Positions 1 to 8,750 of a stretch of DNA of 64,000 nt are shown piece by piece (position 1 is the first letter of the stretch; every line of letters starts with the position of its first letter). The notes beneath the pieces are model-generated. The model searched no databases. It saw nothing but the letters and a program-made list of their open reading frames with translations, and was not told the DNA's origin. Source of the stretch: Thermoleophilia bacterium (lineage in GTDB: Bacteria > Actinomycetota > Thermoleophilia > Miltoncostaeales > Miltoncostaeaceae); contig JAGQUM010000005.1 of assembly GCA_020438485.1 (NCBI GenBank), positions 1 to 64,000 on the forward strand. The letters run 5' to 3'. Made by a program: the position numbers and the translations under genes.

Positions 1-216
1 GGATTCGGGTGCGGGAGGCCGGGTGCGCGGGGCGCGTGGCGCGGGGGCCGCGGGGTCCCGGGGCCGGTCCCAGCCCGGCGGCGGCGCGGACGGTGGCGCG
101 GCGTCCCACTCCGGCGGAGCGCCCGGGTCCCGGCCCGGCTTGGCCCGGGGGGGTAACGGGTTGCCGTCGCGGCCGTAGTCGCGCCGGGTACGGCGCCGCG
201 GGTCGTCGCCGTTCAT
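1..216 (-). CDS. N-terminal part of probable endolytic transglycosylase MltG (partial)
   Basis: An ATG at 216 opens a frame that reads off the left edge of the window without a stop. It overlaps the ruvX stop codon as ATGA, so it is the next gene of the alaS-ruvX operon. The 72 visible residues are rich in arginine, proline and aspartate (it begins MNGDDPRRRTRRDYGRDG) and contain no membrane helix. In many actinobacteria ruvX is followed by mltG, whose product has a long proline-rich cytoplasmic head before its single membrane helix and catalytic domain. The identification therefore rests on position and composition only, because the catalytic part is outside the window. Confidence 0.5.
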   Translation of the reverse strand, partial: MNGDDPRRRTRRDYGRDGNPLPPRAKPGRDPGAPPEWDAAPPSAPPPGWDRPRDPAAPAPRAPRTRPPAPES

Positions 217-619
217 GCCCGCGTCCCGCGCAGGTACGCCTCCAGCATCACGCACGCGGCCAGGCTGTCGATCCCGGGGCCGCCTCGGCGGGGGCCTCCC
301 GCCTCGGCGCGACGGCGGGTGGCCTCCGCCGTGGTGAGCCGCTCGTCCACCAGCTCGACGGGCACGGCCACGTCCTCCCGCAGGCGCTCCGCGAACGCGG
401 CGGCCACGGACGCCTGCGCCCCGGCGCGGCCGGAGAGCAGCCTCGGGTCCCCCACCACGATGCGCTCGGGCGTCTCCTCGGCGATCATGCGCATCAGCAG
501 GCGCTGGCCGCCGGGTGCGTCGATGCGCTCGATCACGCGCAGCGGACGGGCCAGCGTTCCCGTCGGATCGCTCACCGCGACCCCGCTGCGTACGGGACCG
601 TGGTCGATCGCCATCACCT

Positions 620-623
<4 letters not shown>
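213..623 (-). CDS. ruvX: RuvX/YqgF family Holliday junction resolvase-like nuclease
   Basis: The product is a 136-residue RNase H-fold protein of the RuvX/YqgF family. This family is linked to 16S rRNA 5'-end maturation and, in some bacteria, to Holliday junction resolution. Family hallmarks are the first acidic strand (AIDHGPVRSGVAVSD, with DHG in place of the usual DxG), the IVVGDP strand, and VELVDERLTT followed by a late aspartate in GIDSLAACVMLEAYL. The start is taken as the GTG at 623, because it overlaps the alaS stop as GTGA; an ATG three codons later is the alternative. The length is normal for the family. It is co-transcribed with alaS and the downstream mltG-like gene. Confidence 0.9.
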
Positions 624-3169
<2,546 letters not shown>

Positions 3170-3224
3170 GCGACCGCCGATGGTACAGCAGCGCCGCGCC
3201 CCGGCGGGCCGGGGCCGCGCGGGG

Positions 3225-3506
3225 TCAGGGCGCGGGCGGGCCCGGCGCCGGCCGGGCAGGGCTGGAGGGCGGCGCCAGCGGAGTGTGGGGCGCGGTGTCG
3301 CCCATCGCGGCCTGCACCTCGGCCTCGAGCTGCTGCTCGCGGCGCGCGCTCGCGCGCTTGCCGGCCTCCACGGACTCGCGCGCCTGGTCCTTGACCAGCG
3401 CGAATTGCTCGCCCAGGAACGCCGGCCACTCGCGGGGATCCCGCGGCATCTTGGAGTACGCCCACCCCAGGCCGCCCAGCACGAGGGCCTTCTTCACGAT
3501 ACCCAT
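3225..3506 (-). CDS. Small hypothetical protein
   Basis: A 93-residue protein that I cannot assign to a named family. It opens with a short hydrophobic segment (MGIVKKALVLGGLGWAYSK), followed by a charged, probably helical middle (residues about 30-70, rich in Glu, Arg and Gln) and a Pro/Ala-rich tail. It starts directly after the stop of the DUF948-type gene, so the two are translationally adjacent, and both lie between mnmA and alaS. Small proteins of this look accompany DUF948 proteins in other actinobacteria. A role as a membrane-associated partner is only inferred. Confidence 0.75.
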   Translation of the reverse strand: MGIVKKALVLGGLGWAYSKMPRDPREWPAFLGEQFALVKDQARESVEAGKRASARREQQLEAEVQAAMGDTAPHTPLAPPSSPARPAPGPPAP

Positions 3507-3998
3507 CTACTTCGCCTCCGCGGCCGGGGCGGCGGGGGCGGGCCGCGCGGGGACCTCCTGGCCGGTGCTGCGCACCCCCTGCCCCGCGGGCGGCGTCGGC
3601 GCGCTGGCCATGGGCGCGGCGGCCCGATCCATCGCGTCGATGCGGCGGCGCGCCTGGAACGTCTGCGACGCCTCCTTGAGGCCGGCGGCCAGCCCGGACA
3701 GCTTGCGTACCGGGGTGGCGACCGCGTTCGAGACCGTCACCATGGTCTGCTCGGCACCCTTGGCCCCGTGGACCGCCGACACCATGATCTCGTCGACGCG
3801 GTCCATCTCGCGGTTAACGCCGTCCATCGTGGTCTGGCCCTTGTTGAGGATCGGGACGACCTCGTCGGTGACCCGCACCATGGTGACGCTGAGGCGCGAG
3901 AACACCCCGGCCATGCGCACGAACAGGTAGGCCAGCGCCAGCCCGGTGATCACCAGGAAGAACGCGAGCGCCGCCTTCAGGACCTCAGACCAATCCAC
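3507..3998 (-). CDS. DUF948-type single-pass membrane protein
   Basis: A 163-residue protein with one N-terminal membrane helix (about residues 9-28, LAFFLVITGLALAYLFVRM), then a heptad-like, coiled-coil-prone stretch (LSVTMVRVTDEVVPILNK... DRVDEIMVSAVHGAKGAEQTMVTVSNAV) and a disordered Ala/Pro-rich tail. This is the layout of the DUF948 (YtxG-like) family, whose function is not established. The start overlaps the 3' end of mnmA by 14 bases, which supports one operon mnmA, DUF948, small protein, alaS, ruvX. Confidence 0.8.
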   Translation of the reverse strand: MDWSEVLKAALAFFLVITGLALAYLFVRMAGVFSRLSVTMVRVTDEVVPILNKGQTTMDGVNREMDRVDEIMVSAVHGAKGAEQTMVTVSNAVATPVRKLSGLAAGLKEASQTFQARRRIDAMDRAAAPMASAPTPPAGQGVRSTGQEVPARPAPAAPAAEAK

Positions 3999-5478
3999 AA
4001 GTCACCTCGCTGGGGGAATGCGATGCCGCGATCGTACCTGCCGCGACGAGACGATCACCCTGGTACACCGCCGCCGTCTGCCCCGGGGCGACGCCCAGGG
4101 CGTCCTCGGCCAGTTCGACCAGGGCCCGCCCGCCGTCGAGCGGCACCAGTGCGCGCCCGGCCAGGGGGGCGCCGCGGTAGCGTACCCGCACCTCGAACGG
4201 GGCGTCGGCTGCGATGGGCGCGTGGGACACGGCGTCGACCAGCTCCAGTGCGCCCACCGCGAGGTGCTCGCGCGGGCCCACGGTCACCGAGTTGGTGCCG
4301 GCGTCGGTGGCCAGCACGTACAGCGGGTCGGGTGCGGCCACGCCGATGCCCTTGCGCTGGCCCACCGTGAACCGCCAGTAGCCGTCGTGCTCGCCGACGC
4401 GGGCGCCGCCGGCGTCGAGGATGGGGCCGCGCCGCGCGGCCAGTCCCGCGTTGCGCTCGAGGAACGGCACATAGCCGCCCTCCCCCACGAAGCACACCTC
4501 CTGGCTCTCCACGGCGTCCGCCGCGGGTAGCGCCGCCGCGTGCGCCCGCGCCCGCACGTCGGGCTTGCGCATGTCGCCCAGCGGGAACACCAGGCGCGCG
4601 ACGGTGGCCCGGTCGAGCATCGCCAGCATGTAGCTCTGATCCTTGCCGGCGTCGCGGGCACGCGCCACGGCCGGGACGCCGTCGCGGCGCTCCACGCGGG
4701 CGTAGTGGCCCGTGGCCAGCCCGCGGGCGCCCAGGAGGGCCGCCGCATCGGCCAGCAGACGGAACCGCACACGCCCGTTGCACGCCACACACGGGTTGGG
4801 CGTGCGTCCCCGCGCGTAGCCGTCGATGAAGTCCTCCACCACGCCGCGCCGGAACTCGTCGGCAGCGTCGATGCTGACGTGCGGGATACCCAGGGCGTGG
4901 GCCGTCTCGCGGGCCATGCGGACGGTCTCGGGCGAGCAGCACGACCGCTCGGCGGCGGCGGCCCCGGGATCGTGCCACAGGCGCATGGTGACGCCCACCA
5001 CGTCGAGCCCGCGGTCGCGGAGTTCCATGGCCGCCACAGCCGAGTCGACGCCGCCGGACATGGCGACGGCCACGCGGCGGCCGTCCAGCGGCAGCCCGCG
5101 GGATCCCAGGCGCGCGCTGTACCAGGCCTCGAACGCCCGGGCGACGGCGTCGGCCACGAGATCCGCGCCGTGGCGCCGGGCGGGCCCCAGCCCGCCCAGC
5201 CCGGCGTCCAGGGCGCCGGCCGACAGCGACAGGCCCTCGCGGAGCGTGGCGCCCTCCAGGCGCCGGCAGGCCAGGCTGGCCGCGGCCGTCGCGGCGGGGC
5301 AGCCGTACGCCAGGAACCGGGCGCGGCGGACCCTTCCGCCCCGCACGTGGAGCTGGATGCGGACCGTGTCGCCGCACCCCACGGACCCGGACTCGCCCAC
5401 GGCGTCGGCGCCGTCCAGCGGCCCGGCCCCGAAGGGCCGGCGCAACTCGTCCATGACCTGGCGGGTGTACGCGCTCAC
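3985..5478 (-). CDS. mnmA: tRNA 2-thiouridylase MnmA fused to an N-terminal IscU/NifU-like scaffold domain
   Basis: MnmA thiolates U34 of Lys, Glu and Gln tRNAs. At 497 residues this protein is about 130 longer than a usual MnmA. Residues 1-125 resemble an IscU/NifU_N scaffold: the YTRQVMDELRRP start, GCGD with C35 and D37, and AYGCPAATAAAS with C60. The LGPARRHGADLVADAVARAF helix matches the IscU LPPVxxHCSxLAxDAI segment, but the third ligand cysteine is a glycine (G104). MnmA proper begins near residue 134, with the PP-loop SGGVDS (141-146), PNPCVACN (C230 and C233), GKDQSYML, C329 in SQEVCFVG, and GQRKGIGV. The CxxC-plus-C arrangement is the type reported to carry an iron-sulfur cluster. 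The product is presumably cytoplasmic. The fusion is plain from the sequence; cluster hand-over is inference. Confidence 0.95.
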   Translation of the reverse strand: MSAYTRQVMDELRRPFGAGPLDGADAVGESGSVGCGDTVRIQLHVRGGRVRRARFLAYGCPAATAAASLACRRLEGATLREGLSLSAGALDAGLGGLGPARRHGADLVADAVARAFEAWYSARLGSRGLPLDGRRVAVAMSGGVDSAVAAMELRDRGLDVVGVTMRLWHDPGAAAAERSCCSPETVRMARETAHALGIPHVSIDAADEFRRGVVEDFIDGYARGRTPNPCVACNGRVRFRLLADAAALLGARGLATGHYARVERRDGVPAVARARDAGKDQSYMLAMLDRATVARLVFPLGDMRKPDVRARAHAAALPAADAVESQEVCFVGEGGYVPFLERNAGLAARRGPILDAGGARVGEHDGYWRFTVGQRKGIGVAAPDPLYVLATDAGTNSVTVGPREHLAVGALELVDAVSHAPIAADAPFEVRVRYRGAPLAGRALVPLDGGRALVELAEDALGVAPGQTAAVYQGDRLVAAGTIAASHSPSEVTCGLV

Positions 5479-5522
5479 CCGCCCAGGTTAAGGCACCCGC
5501 CCCCGTCGGGGGCGCGCCGGGG

Positions 5523-6206
5523 TCAGCCGCGGGGTCCGGAGTCCTTGGCCGTGGCGATGGACTGGGCCAGCATGTCCACGTCCACCAGGCCCGTCCACAC
5601 GTTGACGACGCGCGCGTCGCGGCCGATCACGATGACGCACGGCGTCTCCGTGATGCCGAGCCGGGCGGGCAGGTCGCCGAACCCGGTCTTGCGACTGACG
5701 TCGTAGACGAAGTAGTCCACGCCCCGCCCCGTGCTGCTGCGGCGCGCCGCGCGGATCGCCGCGCGCACGACCTTCTCGTCGGCGGTATCGCCGTAGAGGA
5801 ACCCGATGACCACCGGCCTCCCGGACGCCAGCGCCGCCTTCACGGGCTTGGGCGTCCTGGGCCCGGCCGTGACCTCGTCGCCCTGCGTCACCGGGACGGA
5901 CGCGGCCGCGGACGCCACCGCGGCGACCGTCGGGGTCGGTCCCGCCGAGGCTGACGCGGACGGGTCGACGCCGGCGGCGCCGCCACCGCAGCCCGCGAGC
6001 GCGAACCCCAGCCCGGCCGTGGCCAGCGCCATGGCGCCGCGACGGCGACCGTTACCGAGAAGGAGGCCCCACCGTGCCGCTCCGGATTTGGCTCTGAACC
6101 TGCCGAAGCAGGGGGGCTGCGGGCGGGCCGCGCTCGTCGAGCGGGGTCCTGACGCCGCATCCCATTGTGTACGTGTTGGCTCAGGCGACATGCCGGTGGC
6201 AAACAC
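5523..6206 (-). CDS. Thioredoxin-fold lipoprotein-like protein without a CxxC motif
   Basis: The C-terminal 110 residues look like a thioredoxin fold: a strand RPVVIGFLYG, helix, a strand DYFVYDVSR, then LGITETPCVIVIGRDARVV with the cis-proline Thr-Pro, and a closing helix. No CxxC pair is present; the only cysteine in this part is in TETPC. A signal-like stretch ends in the lipobox LAGC, which suggests an exported lipoprotein. The start is uncertain. GTG 6206 has a good ribosome site (GGAGG, 8 bases away) but puts 59 residues before the hydrophobic stretch. ATG 6032 gives a short signal without positive charges. A redox role is doubtful without CxxC. Confidence 0.7.
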   Translation of the reverse strand: MFATGMSPEPTRTQWDAASGPRSTSAARPQPPCFGRFRAKSGAARWGLLLGNGRRRGAMALATAGLGFALAGCGGGAAGVDPSASASAGPTPTVAAVASAAASVPVTQGDEVTAGPRTPKPVKAALASGRPVVIGFLYGDTADEKVVRAAIRAARRSSTGRGVDYFVYDVSRKTGFGDLPARLGITETPCVIVIGRDARVVNVWTGLVDVDMLAQSIATAKDSGPRG

Positions 6207-6406
6207 GGTCGGGCACCTCCAGGGTAGTCACTGGGTGGTGTGTCGGCAAACGGGGCGGCAACCATGAACGCGCGGACCGATCCGCGGGCCCCCGCGCATG
6301 CCCGGCCGCGCGCGGATGCGTGGGCACTCGCTCTACGACGCGTCCCGCCGGAGCCGGGCGGCACCGAAGCACTGGATGCAAAGCCATGGAAGGCAAGGAG
6401 CCCCCA

Positions 6407-6631
6407 GTGATCATCCCGACCCCCGTCCCGGTCTACACGCTGTGCCCCACCCTCGAGGACGTCGACCGCGACACCATGCTCGCGATCGAGCGGTGCGTCG
6501 CCAGCCTGGCCGGCTACGTCGACAGCGCCCTGGTCACCAGCCTCGGCTGGACCGACCGCCACGTCGTCATCGAGCTCGAGACCCCGCTGGGTCCCATGCT
6601 GATGCTGGAACTCAACCCCGCGCTCGCCTGA
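6407..6631 (+). CDS. Small hypothetical protein
   Basis: A 74-residue protein not recognised as a member of a known family. It starts VIIPTPVPVYTLCPTLEDVDR, has a likely helix in the middle (MLAIERCVASLAGYVDSAL) and ends with alternating hydrophobic strands (HVVIELETPLGPMLMLEL). The GTG at 6407 is chosen because AAGGAG lies six bases upstream; an ATG at 6386 in the same frame would add seven residues. It is divergent from the thioredoxin-fold gene across about 200 bases in which I see no other gene. Confidence 0.55.
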   Translation: MIIPTPVPVYTLCPTLEDVDRDTMLAIERCVASLAGYVDSALVTSLGWTDRHVVIELETPLGPMLMLELNPALA

Positions 6632-7302
6632 CCGCCGCCGCCCGCGTCACGTGTGCCCGCAGCGTCCGTCACCGCCGTCGGGCGCGGGCGGGGTTCGCCC
6701 CGCGGTTGAGGGGCACGGGCGGATCTCGTCGCCATCGACGCGGGGCTCGGGTCACCCCATCGGGGCGGCCGTCGCTCCCACCCGGCAGTCCGGCATGCTC
6801 AGAACGGGGATGAGGGTGTCGGCGGGCAGGCAGCCGACACCACGTTCGGCCGCCGGACCCGTCCCCGGGAGAAGGCGATCGACGGTGCCGTCGCAAGGCC
6901 GGACGCATCGTCGATGCCCCACGGTGCGGTGAGCGAGATCACCACCCCCGACGCGCCGGGGGTGCGGCCGGGTATGAGGGCGTATGTGCCCGCCGGCGAC
7001 GGCGCGACGAGCGTGGCTCCCGACGGAGCCGTTCCCGAGACCTCGGCCTTGACGAGCACGACCACGGCATCGGCGTAGGTGGTGCCCTCGGCGAACGCCG
7101 GCCCCGGACGGTCGTGGCTGACGCGACGCCCCGCCATGCGCTCGGCGTGCGCGGACGCGATCTCGCTGACGGCACGGGGGTCCGCCGGCGCCGCCGCTGC
7201 TCAAGAGAGCTCGTTCCGCGGGGGAAGTACCCGTCACTGGCGGGAACAGAGGCGTGCCGCGCCCCTGATCGACGGGCCGGCGCCGGGTAACGTGAGCCGC
7301 GT
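6632..7302. other. Gene-poor stretch with one doubtful frame
   Basis: No convincing gene was found in these 671 bases. Open frames exist on both strands, but most have the Arg/Pro/Ala-rich composition expected of chance frames at this GC content. The exception is a minus-strand frame within 6799-7200, listed separately, whose residue use is more protein-like. A TAACGT hexamer at 7288-7293, nine bases before the next gene, could be the -10 element of that gene. Confidence 0.5.
6799..7137 (-). CDS. Doubtful small protein or gene remnant
   Basis: The frame encodes 112 residues with natural-looking segments (AEGTTYADAVVVLVKAEVSG, TPGASGVVISLTAPWGIDDA). The open frame continues upstream of the ATG to a stop at 7201-7203 and adds DPRAVSEIASAHAERMAGRR. 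The piece SAHAERMAGRRVSHD is loosely like the start of a CAP/SCP domain, but the rest of that domain is not recognisable. It may be a real short protein of unknown function or the remnant of a decayed secreted protein. No ribosome site was identified. Confidence 0.25.
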   Translation of the reverse strand: MAGRRVSHDRPGPAFAEGTTYADAVVVLVKAEVSGTAPSGATLVAPSPAGTYALIPGRTPGASGVVISLTAPWGIDDASGLATAPSIAFSRGRVRRPNVVSAACPPTPSSPF

Positions 7303-7587
7303 ATGGACGACACGCGCGCCGGACGACTCGAGATCCTGCTGGTGGCCACGTGGGTGGACGCCGGCATGCCCGACGACGGTGAGGTGGAACTGACCCTGCA
7401 GGGAGCCTGCGAGGGCCTGGGGATGGCCGACGAGCGTCGTCACCACCTGGAGGTGCTCGCCGCCCTGGGCGACCTGGAGGATGCGGGGGCGGTGAAGGTG
7501 CGCTGGGCGGGCAACGTGGGGGGTCCCGCCACCGTCACCCTCTCGCGGGACCTCACCCGCGACGCCCGCGCGCTGTTCGGCGACTAG
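7303..7587 (+). CDS. Small hypothetical protein
   Basis: A 94-residue acidic protein that I do not recognise. It starts MDDTRAGRLEILLVATWVDAG and contains helix-forming stretches (ACEGLGMADERRHHLEVLAALGDLEDAGAV) reminiscent of a winged-helix layout, followed by a strand-rich end (VKVRWAGNVGGPATVTLSRD). That fold is a guess. A TAACGT hexamer nine bases before the ATG and the lack of a Shine-Dalgarno sequence suggest a leaderless transcript. It converges on ackA and the two genes overlap by four bases at their stops. Confidence 0.65.
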   Translation: MDDTRAGRLEILLVATWVDAGMPDDGEVELTLQGACEGLGMADERRHHLEVLAALGDLEDAGAVKVRWAGNVGGPATVTLSRDLTRDARALFGD

Positions 7588-8750
7588 CCCAGCGCCGCCA
7601 GGCAGGCCCGCGCGATGGCCCGCTCCTCGCGGGCCTCGAGCACGAGCACGGCCGCGAGGCTGGCGGCGGACGACACCACCCGGTCGCCTTCCCCCGCGTT
7701 CGCCGCGTCGTCGAGCGCCAGGCCCAGCAGCCCCAGCGCTCCCACCACGCGCGCCCGGAGCGCGGCGGAGTGCTCACCGATGCCGCCGGTGAACACCAGG
7801 GCGTCGAGCCCGCCGAGGACCGCCGCGTACGCCCCGACGTACTTCACCAGCCTGTGCACCACCACGTCGAGCGCGGCCGTGGCGTCCCCGTCGCCCGCCT
7901 CGGCCCGGGCCGACAGCGCCCGGAAGTCGCTCTCGCCCGCCAGGCCCTTCAGCCCCGACCCGTGCCACAGGGCATCCTCGGCGGCGGCCTCGTCGAGCCC
8001 CAGGACCCGGCGCACGTAGGGGACGACGCCGGGGTCGAGGTCGCCGGGGCGCGTGCCCATCACCAGCCCCTCCAGCGGCGTCAGGCCCATGCTGGTCTCG
8101 ACGCTGGCACCGTCGCGCACCGCACACGCACTGGCGCCGTTGCCCAGGTGCAGCACCACGACCCGGGCGCCGGGGGGGTCCCCCAGCATCCGTGCGGCGC
8201 GGGCGGCGCAGTCCTCGTGTGAGATGCCGTGCGCGCCGTGGCGGCGGGCCCCCGCTCGTCGCCACGACCCGGGCACGGCGTACGTGACCGCCGCGGCCGG
8301 CAGCGTGAGGTGGAACGACGTGTCGAACACCGCCACCTGGGGCGCGCCGGGGAAGCGCGCGAGCGTGGCCGCGATGGCGGCCAGCGCCGGGGGGTTGTGG
8401 AGCGGCGCCAGCGGCACCAGTTCCTCGATGGCGCGCACGACGTCGTCGTCGATGACGGCGGGGCCGGCGAAGCGCGTACCGCCGTGCACCACTCGGTGCC
8501 CGACGACGTCCGGCGGCGCGGCGTCCAGGTCGGGGCCGTGCGCGGCGAACGCCTCGCTCATGCGCTCCATGGCCCCGGCGTGGTCGGCCGCGTCACCCGC
8601 CACCGTCCATTCCCCGCCGCCCGCGCGGTGCGTGACGCGCGCCCCGTCGCCGATGCGCTCGACGACGCCCGAGGCCTCCGCGTCGCCGCCGGGACCGACG
8701 AGGGCGTACTTGAGCGTCGACGAGCCCGCGTTGACGACCAGCACCCTCAC
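7584..8750 (-). CDS. ackA: Acetate kinase
   Basis: Acetate kinase, 388 residues. It converts acetyl phosphate and ADP to acetate and ATP in the cytoplasm. Visible family signatures are VVNAGSSTLKYAL at the N terminus, the VFDTSFHLTLP segment, the HGISHEDCAARAA loop, the phosphate-binding VVLHLGNGASACAV and the adenosine site FTGGIGEHSAALR. Its start overlaps the stop of the phosphoketolase gene by four bases. The kinase therefore harvests the acetyl phosphate made by its neighbour, completing a phosphoketolase route. Confidence 0.96.
   Translation of the reverse strand: MRVLVVNAGSSTLKYALVGPGGDAEASGVVERIGDGARVTHRAGGGEWTVAGDAADHAGAMERMSEAFAAHGPDLDAAPPDVVGHRVVHGGTRFAGPAVIDDDVVRAIEELVPLAPLHNPPALAAIAATLARFPGAPQVAVFDTSFHLTLPAAAVTYAVPGSWRRAGARRHGAHGISHEDCAARAARMLGDPPGARVVVLHLGNGASACAVRDGASVETSMGLTPLEGLVMGTRPGDLDPGVVPYVRRVLGLDEAAAEDALWHGSGLKGLAGESDFRALSARAEAGDGDATAALDVVVHRLVKYVGAYAAVLGGLDALVFTGGIGEHSAALRARVVGALGLLGLALDDAANAGEGDRVVSSAASLAAVLVLEAREERAIARACLAALG

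Noticed and set aside
6361-6400. A GATGCAAAGCC stretch resembling part of the c-di-GMP-I riboswitch core
   Set aside because: The GNRA hairpin and the downstream paired element of that riboswitch cannot be drawn around it, so the match is probably chance.
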